Shown here one piece after another: positions 12,896 to 22,142 of a stretch of 64,000 bases of DNA (position 1 is the stretch's first letter; each line of letters begins with the position of its first letter). Source of the stretch: Cohnella sp. CFH 77786 (lineage in GTDB: Bacteria; Bacillota; Bacilli; Paenibacillales; Paenibacillaceae); the NCBI RefSeq assembly GCF_019400745.1, contig NZ_WJIB01000016.1, positions 1-64,000 on the forward strand, in the 5' to 3' direction. The position numbers and the translations under genes were made by a program. The notes beneath the pieces were generated by a model. That model had not been told where the DNA came from. It ran no database searches and worked only from the letters and a program-made list of their open reading frames with translations.

Positions 12896-12944
12896 ATCAA
12901 AAACGGATAGGGCATCCGGCTGAATCCCGGTTTCCTATCCGTTT
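12896..12944 (-). terminator. Rho-independent terminator of the U32 peptidase gene
   Basis: On the minus strand AAACGGATAGG (12934-12944) pairs exactly with CCTATCCGTTT (12901-12911), and the second arm runs into further T. It lies 10 bp after the stop codon. Confidence 0.9.
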
Positions 12945-12953
12945 GCGTTTGCT

Positions 12954-15473
12954 TTACTTCTTCACCAATTGTCCCCGGGTGACTCCGAGCTGGTTGATCG
13001 CCTTCAGCTTGCGCCATACTTCGGGACCGCCGATCCGCCCTTCGAAGGCGGAACGGTACAGCGTCAATACCTCCCGGACTTTGTCCGCGTTCTCCTCCAG
13101 GAATTCGACCCGGTACGAACGGACTCCCAGCTCCAGGAACGTGTCCAAATATTCCGAGCCGGATTGCTCGATGGCGTTGTAGACGGTATTCCGGCAGCCT
13201 TCGTCGACGCGAACGGGATGGGACATGCCGATCCGGTCCTGCAGGGACGCGCGGTGTTCCTCGCAAGGGCGCCCGCAGTTGGTGTAGTCGGTCCCTTCGC
13301 TCAGGAACGTGCAGTAGACGCAATGCTCCGTATGGAACATCGGCATGTGCTGATGGATGACCACTTCCAGCCGGGACGTATCCGTCCGGCCGAGCAAGTC
13401 GACCATCTGCTGGATATTCAAATCATAGGACGGCGTTACCCGGTCGAGACCCGCTTCGCGGAACAGGTTTACCGTCTTGTGATTGGCCGCGTTGAGCGAG
13501 AAATCGCCGATCAGCTGCGGATGCTCCGCATCCGGGTGATTCATGCGCTCCTTCAAATAGAAATAGAGCGCGCCCGTATTGCGAACGAGCACGGCGTCGG
13601 GCCGCAGCTTCAGAATGTTCCGGTGGTAGCCGTTCTCGCCCGGCATGTGGATCCGCGGCGTCGCAAGCGCGATCGGCTTGCCGGCCTCGCGGCAGACGGC
13701 GATGGCGTCCGGAAATTGCTTGATGAACTCGAAGTCGGCGTAGATCATCGCCGCATCCGTCTTCACGGCCGCTTGCACCTGCTCCAGGTTGCGGCACAGC
13801 ACGGTCAGGCTGACGTCTTGCGGCGACGGGCGCCCCGCCGGCGTCCCGGAGTCCGCGTACTCGTCGATGTCCCGCTTCACGTACACCGGAGGCTGCTCCC
13901 GCAGCCGGTCGAGCTGTTCCGCGGCTTCCCGGCGCATGCGGTTGAGCTCCCGCATCGGTACGATGACGTCCCCTTTCAGGGTCACTTCCAGCCGTTCCAG
14001 ATGGAACAACGTGCCGCCCAGACGCCCCAGCTGCTCGCTGAGGATCTCATACCCGAGAGGCCGCTTCTCGGCTCGTTCCAGCGGCATGTCCGACTCGACC
14101 GCCACGGTCGTGCCCTTCGCCAGATCCGTCCAGATCGTACGGAGCGGCAGCCCTTCTTGACCGAAAACCGATACCGCCACGCCGAACGTCCGGTAAGGCT
14201 TATCCGTCTCGAACGTGCCGCGCAGGCGTCGGTCCAGCGCCGGATCGCTCGTCTTCCAGATCCGGTCGCCTTCATGCACCCGGCTCAGGTCGACGTCGTT
14301 GCGCCCGCAGACGATTTCGATCCGGTCGCCTTCGGGCGCCTCTCCCTCCAGCTTGACGCCGCCCCGGCGGATATCGTACACGCGGCCGCCCTCTTCCTTC
14401 TTCGTCGGGTCGCCGGCGTCGAAGACGATGCCGTCCCCGCGCTTGAGCGGGGCATCCAGCCGGCAGAGGACCGCGTCACGCAACACCTTCTCTACCCGGC
14501 CGAGATACACGCCCCGGCTCTTGGGGAACGTGCCTTCGACGAGCTGCTTGTTGTTCGTTCCCTCCAGGAAGCCGTGCGTAAACCCCCGGGAGAAGCTCTG
14601 CTGCAGCTCCCGCATCTCTTCGCGGCTCGGATCGGATTCGTCGCCGGCGAAATATTTGTCGATCGCCTTGCGATACTTGCCGACCACGTTCGCCACGTAT
14701 TCCGGGCTCTTCAGCCGGCCCTCGATCTTGAACGAGGTCACGCCCGCTTCGATCAATTCCGGAACCAATTCGACGGCGGCCAAATCCTTCGGCGACAGGA
14801 GATACGCGACATCTCCCATCGGCTTCTGGACGCCGTCTACGATGAGATCGTAGGGCAGCCGGCACGCTTGGGCGCATTCCCCCCGGTTCGCGGAGCGGCC
14901 GCCCCACATTTCGGAGGTCAGGCATTGGCCGGAGTACGACACGCAGAGAGCCCCGTGCACGAACACTTCCATCGGGAGCTTCGCCTGCTCGCCGATTTGG
15001 CGGATTTGCTTCAGGTTGTTCTCGCGTCCCAGTACGACCCGTTCCAATCCCCAAGGCTTGACGAATTCGACGGCCTCCGGGGACGTGATCGTCATTTGGG
15101 TCGACCCGTGGATCGGGAAGTCCGGCGAAATCTCGCGGATCATCTTCACCAGGCCGAGGTCCTGCACGATCACGGCATCCACGCCGGCGTCGATGCACGC
15201 CTCGATCACCCGTTTCGCCTCCGGCAGCTCATCCTCGAACACGAGGATGTTGAACGTCAGAAAGCCCTTCACCCCGTAGCGGTGCAGGAACTTCATGACC
15301 TCCGGGAGCTCGTCCGTCTTGAAATTGTGGGCCCGGGCCCGCGCATTGAACTTCTCGACTCCGAAGAAGACCGCGTCCGCCCCGTTCGCGACGGCTGCGC
15401 GCAGGCATTCCCAGTCTCCGGCCGGGGCCAGCAGCTCCATATCTTCACGCCGCGTCGCGGCCATGTCTGTCAT
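12954..15473 (-). CDS. U32 family peptidase-like protein (RlhA/YrrO-type, long form with DUF3656)
   Basis: An 839-residue member of the U32 family. Characterised relatives are not simple proteases: RlhA in E. coli hydroxylates a 23S rRNA cytidine, and others modify tRNA using prephenate-derived groups. The N-terminal barrel begins ELLAPAGDWECLRAAVANGA, and a cysteine cluster (LCVSYSGQC, then GECAQAC, about 175-215) is typical of the iron-sulfur-like site of the family. A middle DUF3656-like region follows, then a second barrel-like half with another cluster (EHCVYCTF, NCGRPC, about 670-695). Start ATG 15473 has GGAGG at 9 nt. It stands alone between terminators. The precise substrate cannot be read from sequence. 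Confidence 0.88.
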   Translation of the reverse strand: MTDMAATRREDMELLAPAGDWECLRAAVANGADAVFFGVEKFNARARAHNFKTDELPEVMKFLHRYGVKGFLTFNILVFEDELPEAKRVIEACIDAGVDAVIVQDLGLVKMIREISPDFPIHGSTQMTITSPEAVEFVKPWGLERVVLGRENNLKQIRQIGEQAKLPMEVFVHGALCVSYSGQCLTSEMWGGRSANRGECAQACRLPYDLIVDGVQKPMGDVAYLLSPKDLAAVELVPELIEAGVTSFKIEGRLKSPEYVANVVGKYRKAIDKYFAGDESDPSREEMRELQQSFSRGFTHGFLEGTNNKQLVEGTFPKSRGVYLGRVEKVLRDAVLCRLDAPLKRGDGIVFDAGDPTKKEEGGRVYDIRRGGVKLEGEAPEGDRIEIVCGRNDVDLSRVHEGDRIWKTSDPALDRRLRGTFETDKPYRTFGVAVSVFGQEGLPLRTIWTDLAKGTTVAVESDMPLERAEKRPLGYEILSEQLGRLGGTLFHLERLEVTLKGDVIVPMRELNRMRREAAEQLDRLREQPPVYVKRDIDEYADSGTPAGRPSPQDVSLTVLCRNLEQVQAAVKTDAAMIYADFEFIKQFPDAIAVCREAGKPIALATPRIHMPGENGYHRNILKLRPDAVLVRNTGALYFYLKERMNHPDAEHPQLIGDFSLNAANHKTVNLFREAGLDRVTPSYDLNIQQMVDLLGRTDTSRLEVVIHQHMPMFHTEHCVYCTFLSEGTDYTNCGRPCEEHRASLQDRIGMSHPVRVDEGCRNTVYNAIEQSGSEYLDTFLELGVRSYRVEFLEENADKVREVLTLYRSAFEGRIGGPEVWRKLKAINQLGVTRGQLVKK

Positions 15474-15551
15474 CGTCTATAACCTCCAAGTGCCGCTTTC
15501 GCGCGGCATCGATACCCCTTAGTATACCAAACGAGTACACAAGGGGCCATG

Positions 15552-15601
15552 GAAAGGGAAACCGCCCGGCACAAGGTCTTACGACCCCGTTCCGGGCGGT
15601 T
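15552..15601 (-). terminator. Rho-independent terminator of the stalk-domain protein gene
   Basis: CCGGGCGGTT (15592-15601) and AACCGCCCGG (15560-15569) form a 10-bp perfect stem, followed on the minus strand by TCCCTTTCC. It is 37 bp after the stop at 15638. Confidence 0.85.
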
Positions 15602-15637
15602 GCGCTACGGATTCGCGAAATCTCCGGTTCTTCCGTT

Positions 15638-17542
15638 TCAGTTCGTGAACTTGAAGGAATTCAACGCCGCATCCAGCTGGTTCTTGACGAAGTCCGTTGC
15701 ATTGGCCAAGTTATAATCGCCTTCGACGAGGTAAACATTGCCTTGATGCACGAGGATGTAGGCTAACTGCAAGTTAGGAGATCTCGTCTGGTTGCGGGAA
15801 TCTTCGACGATGAGTTTGATCGCGGATTCCCCGGCGAAGGTGACCTTCGTGTCTTCCACGATTTTGACGTTTTCGGTATTCTCGAGGCTTTTCAGAGCCT
15901 CTTTGCGGATCTGTTCGGCGATCGCTTGGGGATCGGACATTTCCTCGAATACCATGACCGTCATGCTTCCGCCCGGGAAATAGTAGTTGACGATTCCCTC
16001 ATCCGAGTCGCTGTCGTCCTCGCTCCAATGTTTCGGAACGGTCACGCCGAAGTCCCATTCCTCGTTCGTTTTGGTTACGGTCGCCGAGTAGTCTTGCATG
16101 TCGGATTCGTCGGGGATGTTGCCGAAGTTGCCTTCAACCGTCTTGAAATCGACCTTCATCGACTGAAGGAGGGAATGGATCAGCGCCCCGTATTCGGGCT
16201 TTTTCTTCTCCGCATAGGCGAACTCCGTGTAATAACGGTAGTTGCCTTTCACGGCGAAAATCTCGTACTCTTCCCACCAAGTCTTGGTATCCTGGGAATA
16301 GGACAGCTTCACCATTTTGGCCGGGATGCCGTTCCAGGTTACGCCGCTTACCTCCGGCGCCTTGCGGTAAGCCGCGGCGAAGTAATCCTCGTACCGTTTC
16401 ATTTTGCGGTCGATCCAGGCATCCACCGTATCTCCCTGGACAAGAGAAGAGACGTCCAGGTACAGATAAGCGTCATCCGTGTAGAACCAAGGCTTGCTCG
16501 CTTCCTTATCCACGCTCCACTCCTTCGGAAGCGTCAGGCTTAATCCGTAGTCCTCATTCTTCAAAGTTTTCGTATCGCTTAGAATTTTGGCTACGTTTTT
16601 CAGGGTTTTGTCGTTTTTGTCGTATGCAGGCTTGAAGCTGTCCAGGATGCCGGTATTCCGTCTCAATTCCGACATGCTCGCCGCTTTCTTGCCGAAAATG
16701 ACCGCGTAGAAATTGCCGTTGGCTTGATATCCGCGGAATTCGTAATAGAATCCGTCGGTGTTTTTGGTCGTCATTTTCTCGTAAGACAACCCGCCGGAGC
16801 CGTTTACGGTCTGCTTGTCGACGACTTTATCCCCATCGTCGAAATAGTCGTACAGCTTGTCGCGGATATCTTCGGAAGTTAATGCGTCCTTGGCCTGCTC
16901 GACGAAGATGCCGAGATAATACTCGTTCTTCACGTCCCGGAAAATCAGCGAGTCGCCCTCGTCGGACTGGAAGTCCTGCACGAGGCCCGTCGGATAGTTG
17001 ATCGACCATTGGTAGTAGCTGTCGCCGATTTTGGATTTGCCCGCGTCGGAGTCGATGGCGGAGCCGCCGGAGGCGTTCCCGGCGGCGGCGACGGTCGCCG
17101 TGATGACCGTTTCCTTGGTGGAGGCGTCGACCTTCACCTTCGCGCCGAGCGATTCGGCGACCTTGACGGGCGCGAAGGCCAAGCCGCTCTTGACGACCGG
17201 GGCGGCGGCAAGCGTCAGCTTCTTCCCGTCGGCCGTCGCCGATTTGCTGCCGGTCGTCAGGACGACCGTGTGTTTGCCCAGGACCAAGGTAATCTGCTTG
17301 TCCTTGGGCGTGAGCTTGGCTCCGAGGCCCTTGGTGAAGACGGCCATCGGAACCATCGTCGTTCCGTTCGCGGCGTAAGGCGCAGTGATTTTCACGGCTT
17401 GACCGTTCACTTTCATTTGCGTGCTGCCGGCTTTGATCCGGATTTCCAGCTTCTGCTCGGCAGCCTGCTCCGCATAAGCCGGAGCGGAGAAAGCCAGGAT
17501 CATGGAGAGAATAAGCAGGACGGATACGATTTTGCTTTTCAA
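15638..17542 (-). CDS. Secreted protein with copper-amine-oxidase-like stalk domain and repeated PsbP-like modules
   Basis: 634-residue exported protein. The signal peptide ends at AYA (about residue 24). Residues about 45-150 form the stalk fold of copper amine oxidase N-terminal domains, common in secreted Paenibacillaceae proteins (VPMAVFTKGLGAKLTPKDKQ; FAPVKVAESLGAKVKVDAST). Three similar lipoprotein/PsbP-like modules follow, each opening with a YP/LPKEW-type strand (SINYPTGLVQD, SLTLPKEWSVD, GVTVPKHWSED). The start is TTG 17542 behind AAAGGAG. It lies 33 bp after the HtrA-like gene, which also carries a half stalk domain, so the pair is probably co-transcribed. Function unknown; a cell-surface stress role is a guess from the neighbour. 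Confidence 0.8.
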   Translation of the reverse strand: MKSKIVSVLLILSMILAFSAPAYAEQAAEQKLEIRIKAGSTQMKVNGQAVKITAPYAANGTTMVPMAVFTKGLGAKLTPKDKQITLVLGKHTVVLTTGSKSATADGKKLTLAAAPVVKSGLAFAPVKVAESLGAKVKVDASTKETVITATVAAAGNASGGSAIDSDAGKSKIGDSYYQWSINYPTGLVQDFQSDEGDSLIFRDVKNEYYLGIFVEQAKDALTSEDIRDKLYDYFDDGDKVVDKQTVNGSGGLSYEKMTTKNTDGFYYEFRGYQANGNFYAVIFGKKAASMSELRRNTGILDSFKPAYDKNDKTLKNVAKILSDTKTLKNEDYGLSLTLPKEWSVDKEASKPWFYTDDAYLYLDVSSLVQGDTVDAWIDRKMKRYEDYFAAAYRKAPEVSGVTWNGIPAKMVKLSYSQDTKTWWEEYEIFAVKGNYRYYTEFAYAEKKKPEYGALIHSLLQSMKVDFKTVEGNFGNIPDESDMQDYSATVTKTNEEWDFGVTVPKHWSEDDSDSDEGIVNYYFPGGSMTVMVFEEMSDPQAIAEQIRKEALKSLENTENVKIVEDTKVTFAGESAIKLIVEDSRNQTRSPNLQLAYILVHQGNVYLVEGDYNLANATDFVKNQLDAALNSFKFTN

Positions 17543-17575
17543 GGGAGAATGGCTCCTTTCGATGTCTCGGCTCGC

Positions 17576-18706
17576 TTATTGAGCCAAGCTGGCGGTCAAT
17601 TTCAATTTGCGGGTGGCAAGCTCGCCGTCCGACGTAAGCAGCGTCACGTCCACGGTCTGGCCCGGCAAATAGGCCTTAAGGAGCTCGTTCACTTCCACGG
17701 TGGTGGACACTTGCTTGCCTGCGACGGCATACAGCTGATCCCCGACGGAGATGCCCGCATCCGAGGCTTCCTCGGACGTTACCGCGGTGACCGTCATCGG
17801 CTCGTCCGTCGGGAGGCCGACGACCGCCGACCAGCTTTCCTCCAGCTCCACTCCGAGGGACGGCCGCATCACTTTGCCGTATTTGTAGAAATGATTCAGC
17901 ACGTACTGCACGGTATCCGCCGGAATCGCGAACCCCATGCTGTCGATGTCGACGTCTACGAATTTCATCGAGTTGATGCCGATGATTTCGCCTGAGAGAT
18001 TGACGAGCGGGCCTCCGCTGTTGCCCGGATTGATCGCCGCGTCGGTCTGCAGCAGATTGTAATCGGACGATACCGAGCGATTCATGCCGCTTAAGACCCC
18101 GACGGTCGCCGTGTTCCTCAGCGAGAAGGACACCGGCGTTCCGATGGCGATGACCGGCTCCCCTACCTGCACCTTCAGGGGGGCCGGCGCGAACGTTGCC
18201 GCCTTCAGCCCCGTCGCGCTTATTTTCACGAGCGCCAGATCGCTCGTTACGTCCATTTGCTTGCGCGTGCCCTCGTATTCCTTGCCGTCGGCGGTCACCA
18301 CGACGATCCGCTTCATGTCCTTGACGACGTGCGCGTTCGTGACGATCCATCCGTCATTCTTCACGATGACGCCGGTGCCGTGGGCCAGCGAGAACCGGTT
18401 GTCCGCATTCTCGTCGTCGGGCTTGCCGATAATCGCGACGACCGAAGGCGAGACCTTCTTCACGACCGCGGGAACGGCGGATCCCGGGCTGTACACGTAC
18501 TTCTTGGAAGCTTTGTCGTAAGAGCCGGTCCCTCCCAGCTCGGCGACCAACGAGGAAGCTTTCACGTACACTTCTCCGTTAATCAATTTCGCATCGAGGG
18601 AAACCCCGCCCGATACGGCGGTGGCGGCGGACACCGTGCTTCCTGCGGACAGCAGCAAAGTCAGCAAAGCAACGGCGGCGACCCTTCGGCGATTTTTCGT
18701 AGGCAA
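17576..18706 (-). CDS. Secreted HtrA-like trypsin/PDZ serine protease with N-terminal stalk segment
   Basis: 376-residue S1C-family protease. It starts at TTG 18706 behind GGGAGAG. A signal peptide ends near VSA, a short stalk-like segment (NGEVYVKASSLVAELGGT) follows, and the protease domain has the full triad: His126 (TNAHVV), Asp156 (TSDLALVK) and Ser230 (INPGNSGGPL). A C-terminal PDZ domain (about 285-370) begins near RPSLGVELEE. Members degrade misfolded exported proteins. Unlike membrane-anchored HtrA/HtrB it seems to be released or loosely bound, since no second membrane segment is seen. It is upstream of, and close to, the stalk/PsbP-like gene. Confidence 0.9.
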   Translation of the reverse strand: MPTKNRRRVAAVALLTLLLSAGSTVSAATAVSGGVSLDAKLINGEVYVKASSLVAELGGTGSYDKASKKYVYSPGSAVPAVVKKVSPSVVAIIGKPDDENADNRFSLAHGTGVIVKNDGWIVTNAHVVKDMKRIVVVTADGKEYEGTRKQMDVTSDLALVKISATGLKAATFAPAPLKVQVGEPVIAIGTPVSFSLRNTATVGVLSGMNRSVSSDYNLLQTDAAINPGNSGGPLVNLSGEIIGINSMKFVDVDIDSMGFAIPADTVQYVLNHFYKYGKVMRPSLGVELEESWSAVVGLPTDEPMTVTAVTSEEASDAGISVGDQLYAVAGKQVSTTVEVNELLKAYLPGQTVDVTLLTSDGELATRKLKLTASLAQ

Positions 18707-18834
18707 TCCACGTCTCTCCCATCCGGTAAAAATTGCTAATCGAAGTATTCTCTTACTCTAACATATGTCTCTTTTATCGGGAATAGAGGAATAGGATTGA
18801 AGACCGTTCTTGGGGACATGAAAGCGGGAAACAC

Positions 18835-18876
18835 AAAAAAACGGACCGGAGAGCTTGCGGCTCCCTGGCCCGTTTC
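18835..18876 (-). terminator. Rho-independent terminator of the small membrane protein gene
   Basis: On the minus strand AAACGGGCC-A-GGGAGC pairs with GCTCTCC-GG-TCCGTTT (two interruptions) around a short loop and is followed by a run of seven T (18835-18841 as A). It is 18 bp after the stop at 18894. Confidence 0.88.
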
Positions 18877-18893
18877 GTCCATGTATTCGTTTG

Positions 18894-19100
18894 TTACCAG
18901 CCGCTGATCATCTTGGCATCCGCGACCAAGAAGATGATCAAGGAAACCGCGGCAAATCCGATGGCGAACAAATTTTTGCGAGGCCGCTGCAGCAGCAATC
19001 TCACCAAGCCGATCGCGATCAAGATCGTGAACAGCACCATGAAGATGTCGAACGTTTGGAAAGTGCTGGCCGACTCTGCCGCTTGCTCCGCCAGGTACAT
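18894..19100 (-). CDS. Small two-helix membrane protein (68 aa), unknown function
   Basis: The ATG at 19100 follows a near-perfect AAGGAGG with 7 nt spacing, and the gene has its own promoter and terminator, so it is real despite its size. The product has two membrane segments (IFMVLFTILIAIGLVRLLL and LFAIGFAAVSLIIFLVADA) separated by a positively charged loop (QRPRKN), which suggests both ends lie outside. I do not recognise the family. It is divergent from the nitrite/sulfite reductase gene. Confidence 0.8.
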   Translation of the reverse strand: MYLAEQAAESASTFQTFDIFMVLFTILIAIGLVRLLLQRPRKNLFAIGFAAVSLIIFLVADAKMISGW

Positions 19101-19162
19101 GGTGGGACCTCCTTCAGGAAATCGATGTTATCCGGGATCGCATACCTACCCATCTTTCATCT

Positions 19163-19191
19163 ATGTTAGCTTTTGGGCGACCGCGTTGCAA
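19163..19191 (-). promoter_or_regulatory. Promoter of the small membrane protein gene
   Basis: On the minus strand -35 TTGCAA (19186-19191), 17-bp spacer, -10 TAACAT (19163-19168). The predicted start near 19156 gives a leader of about 56 nt. In the same 310-bp gap a TATAAT at 19318-19323 on the plus strand probably serves the reductase gene, but I see no good -35 for it. Confidence 0.6.
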
Positions 19192-19410
19192 GTCCGAAGT
19201 TGCCGCCGTAACAACTTTGTCACAGATCCCCTCGCGGTTCCGAACGATAAGCCAAGCTTGGGGAACGCATCAATTATTTTTATAAGTCGGTTTGTCCCAT
19301 CCCGTTGAAGCATCAGGTATAATAGATATCGGCTTATCAACATATATCTTACAAAATCAGTCGGAATTGTACGGTTTCCCGTTCGTTCCGATGAGGGGAG
19401 ATTTGAACCC

Positions 19411-21030
19411 ATGGCCTATGAAGCCGTCTGGATGAAGGATCCGGAGAAGCTGAATAAATTCGAGTTCAAGAAAATCGAGAAAGACGGTCTGGACATCATC
19501 CGCGATATCGTGGAGAAGTACTCCGTGGAAGGCTTCGCTTCGATTCCGGAGGACGACTTCAACCTGTTCAAATGGGCAGGCGTGTACCAGCAGAAGCCGA
19601 ACGACGGACGTTTCATGATGCGCGTCCGGATTCCCGGCGGCATTCTCACCAGCGCGCAAGCCCGCGAGCTCGCGGCGATCGGACGCGACTACGGGCGAGG
19701 ACTGGTCGACGTAACGACCCGGCAAGCCATCCAATACCACTGGCTGACGATCGAGCAAATGCCGGAAATTTTCCGCCGTCTGGAATCGGTCGGCATGTCC
19801 GCGATCGAAGCTTGCGGCGACTGTCCCCGCACGATCGTCGGCAATCCGCTGTCCGGCATCGATCCGCACGAGCTGATGGACACGGCGCCGCTCGTCGAGG
19901 AGTTGGAGCGTTTCTTCCTGGGCAACCGGGACTTCTCCAACCTCCCCCGGAAATATAAAATTTCCCTTTCCTCCAATATTTATAACAGCTCCAACGCGGA
20001 GATCCAGTGCCTGGCGTTTACGCCGGCCACGAAGATCATCGGCGGCCAAGAAGTCGTCGGCTTCCACGTCTTGGTCGGCGGCGGCCTGTCCGCCAAACCG
20101 CACCTGGGCAAACAGCTCGACATGTTCGTGCGTCCGGAAGAAGTGGTGAAGGTGGCGGCCGGCGTGACGACGGTTTTCCGCGACTACGGCTACCGCGAAA
20201 AACGCCACTATGCGCGCCTCAAGTTCCTCGTCGCCGAGTGGGGCGTGGAGAAATTCCAGGAGAAGCTGACCGAGCTGATCGGCCCCATGGAGCCGCGCGG
20301 CGAAGACCGCACGATCGGCTGGAACGCCGCTTACTTCGACGGGGTTCATCCGCAGAAGCAAGCCGGCCTGAATTACGTCGGGCTGAACGTGCCGGTCGGC
20401 CGGACGAACAGCGACGAGTTCGAGCAGCTGGCTGATCTTGCCGACCGTTACGGCGACGGCAAAATCCGCACGACCGTTTCGCAGAACCTCATTCTGACGG
20501 GCGTGCCCGACGACAAGGTGGAGGAACTGCTCACGGCTCCCGTGCTGCAGCGCCTGACGCCGAATCCGAACCGCTTCATGAGCCGGACCGTTTCCTGCAC
20601 GGGCAATGAGTTCTGCAACCTCGCCATCGTCGAAACGAAGGAGCGCGCCCGCCGCGTCGCCCAGTACCTGGACGAGCATGTCCAGCTGGACGAACCGGTG
20701 CGCATCCACTTCATCGGATGCCCGAACAGCTGCGGGCAGAAGCACGTGGCGGACATCGGCCTTCAGGGCTCGCTGGTCAAAACGCCGGAGGGCATGGTCG
20801 ACGCGTTCGACATCGCCGTCGGCGGTACCCTCGGGCCGGGCGCGACTTATAACACCGCGCTTAAGGGCCGTGTGAAGGGCGACGAAGTCGCGGATAAGCT
20901 GAAGCAGTTGATCGAGTACTACAAAGAATCGCGTCAGGCAGGCGAGTCGTTCCACGCCTTCGTGAAACGCGTCGGCATCGAAACGATGCAGGCCAAGTGG
21001 ACGGAACTGCTGGAAGTCGCGGTATCATAA
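19411..21030 (+). CDS. Siroheme nitrite/sulfite reductase (ferredoxin-type hemoprotein)
   Basis: 539-residue enzyme that transfers six electrons to nitrite or sulfite at a coupled [4Fe-4S]-siroheme centre. It has the two-fold repeat of nitrite/sulfite reductase half domains: RIPGGILTSAQARELAAIGRDYGRG with DVTTRQAIQYHW near the N-terminus, and again NVPVGR with TTVSQNLILTGV. The four cluster cysteines are present as SCTGNEFCNLA (about 394-400) and GCPNSCGQ (about 433-440), giving the C-X5-C and C-X3-C pattern. Nitrite and sulfite enzymes of this size cannot be told apart by eye. It is a single gene with its own terminator. No siroheme or cysteine genes are adjacent. Confidence 0.93.
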   Translation: MAYEAVWMKDPEKLNKFEFKKIEKDGLDIIRDIVEKYSVEGFASIPEDDFNLFKWAGVYQQKPNDGRFMMRVRIPGGILTSAQARELAAIGRDYGRGLVDVTTRQAIQYHWLTIEQMPEIFRRLESVGMSAIEACGDCPRTIVGNPLSGIDPHELMDTAPLVEELERFFLGNRDFSNLPRKYKISLSSNIYNSSNAEIQCLAFTPATKIIGGQEVVGFHVLVGGGLSAKPHLGKQLDMFVRPEEVVKVAAGVTTVFRDYGYREKRHYARLKFLVAEWGVEKFQEKLTELIGPMEPRGEDRTIGWNAAYFDGVHPQKQAGLNYVGLNVPVGRTNSDEFEQLADLADRYGDGKIRTTVSQNLILTGVPDDKVEELLTAPVLQRLTPNPNRFMSRTVSCTGNEFCNLAIVETKERARRVAQYLDEHVQLDEPVRIHFIGCPNSCGQKHVADIGLQGSLVKTPEGMVDAFDIAVGGTLGPGATYNTALKGRVKGDEVADKLKQLIEYYKESRQAGESFHAFVKRVGIETMQAKWTELLEVAVS

Positions 21031-21035
21031 TGCGG

Positions 21036-21060
21036 AAAGCCCCGAGAACGGGGCTTTTCT
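21036..21060 (+). terminator. Rho-independent terminator of the nitrite/sulfite reductase gene
   Basis: AAGCCCCG-AGAA-CGGGGCTT (21037-21056) is a perfect 8-bp stem with a 4-nt loop followed by TTCTTGTTTT, starting 6 bp after the stop codon. Confidence 0.95.
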
Positions 21061-21082
21061 TGTTTTCAATTCGCCCTCAGCA

Positions 21083-21525
21083 CCGACTTTCCACCTGATT
21101 AGTGCCTCTCCGCCACTATTTCGCTCCCCTCACCAGCTTTCCACCTGATTAGTGCCTCTCCGCCACTATTTCGCTCCCCTCACCAGCTTTCCACCTGATT
21201 AGTGCCTCTCCGGCACTATTTCGCTCCCCTCACCGGCTTTCCGCCTGATTAGTGCCTCTCCGGCACTATTTCGCTCCCCTCACCAGCTTTCCGCCTGATT
21301 AGTGCCTCTCCGGCACTATTTCGCTCCCCTCACCAGCTTTCCACCTGATTAGTGCCTCTCCGCCACTATTTCGCTCCCCTCACCAGCTTTCCACCTGATT
21401 AGTGCCTCTCCGGCACTATTTCGCTCCCCTCACCGGCTTTCCGCCTGATTAGTGCCTCTCCGGCACTATTTCGCTCCCCTCATCGGCTTTCCGCCAGATT
21501 AGTGCCTCTCCGGCACTATCCCTCC
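21083..21525. repeat. Tandem array of nine 50-bp hairpin repeats (array B)
   Basis: AGTGCCTCTC recurs at 21101, 21151, 21201, 21251, 21301, 21351, 21401, 21451 and 21501, exactly 50 bp apart. The unit is AGTGCCTCTCCGSCACTATT, then TCGCTCCCCTCACCRGCTTT, then CCRCCTGATT. In six copies TAGTGCC-TCTCC-GGCACTA is a perfect 7-bp hairpin; in three it is shortened to TAGTG/CACTA. The array fills the gap between the reductase terminator and the next gene, and its last copy decays after the hairpin. Confidence 0.97.
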
Positions 21526-21614
21526 TCCCACTCCACCAATCGCACCCTGCAGGGTTTATTCCTGCGCCGTTGTCCCCATACTAGGAGGGAATCCAACAAC
21601 TGGGAGGAACTCGC

Positions 21615-22142
21615 ATGCGCAAAACGACAATAGCCGCCTTGCTGGGAGCGAGCCTGCTCCTGGCCGCTCCTTCCTTCGCAGCCGCCCACCCCGGCGAAGG
21701 GCATCATCACCCGGGCGGACACCATTCCGAGCATCGGATGCCGGAAGCCGATTGGTCCGCCTACCCTGCCGAATTCCAAGGCTACAAAAACCAACTCGAC
21801 CAGCTGAAAGCGCAGCAAAGAGGGCTGTTCGAGCAATTCCGGCAGCAGCGGGAAGCCATCAAGTCGGCCCACAAGAAGCTTCCCGAAGCGAAGCGCCAAG
21901 CATTGAAAGAAGGCGTGAAGGATCTGATGCTCGAGCTCAAATCGACGCGCAGCGCCATTCACGAATTAGGGGAACAGAAAGCGGCCGCGTGGGAGCAGTT
22001 CCGGAAGCATGCCGACGCGAAGCAGTGGGAAGCGGCCAAAACCGACATCCAAACGGTCATCGCCAAGAAACAGGAGATTCTCGCAAAGCAGAAGACCATC
22101 CTCGAAACCCAGCAGAAAATCGTGGAGCGGATGCAAAAATGA
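21615..22142 (+). CDS. Secreted His-rich coiled-coil protein (175 aa), unknown function
   Basis: ATG 21615 follows GGAGG at 7 nt. A signal peptide (cleavage likely near FAAA-HP, about residue 24) is followed by a histidine-rich stretch HPGEGHHHPGGHHSEHRMPE, a likely metal-binding tail, then a long charged alpha-helical region (about 55-175) rich in Gln, Lys and Glu. The organisation recalls Spy/CpxP-type extracytoplasmic proteins, but I see no LTxxQ motif and do not assign it there. It overlaps the next small gene by ATGA. Confidence 0.8.
   Translation: MRKTTIAALLGASLLLAAPSFAAAHPGEGHHHPGGHHSEHRMPEADWSAYPAEFQGYKNQLDQLKAQQRGLFEQFRQQREAIKSAHKKLPEAKRQALKEGVKDLMLELKSTRSAIHELGEQKAAAWEQFRKHADAKQWEAAKTDIQTVIAKKQEILAKQKTILETQQKIVERMQK

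Noticed and set aside
12969-15482. 837-codon plus-strand frame opposite the U32 gene
   Set aside because: Shadow frame: no ribosome site, no recognisable motif, and the minus-strand protein has clear family cysteine clusters.
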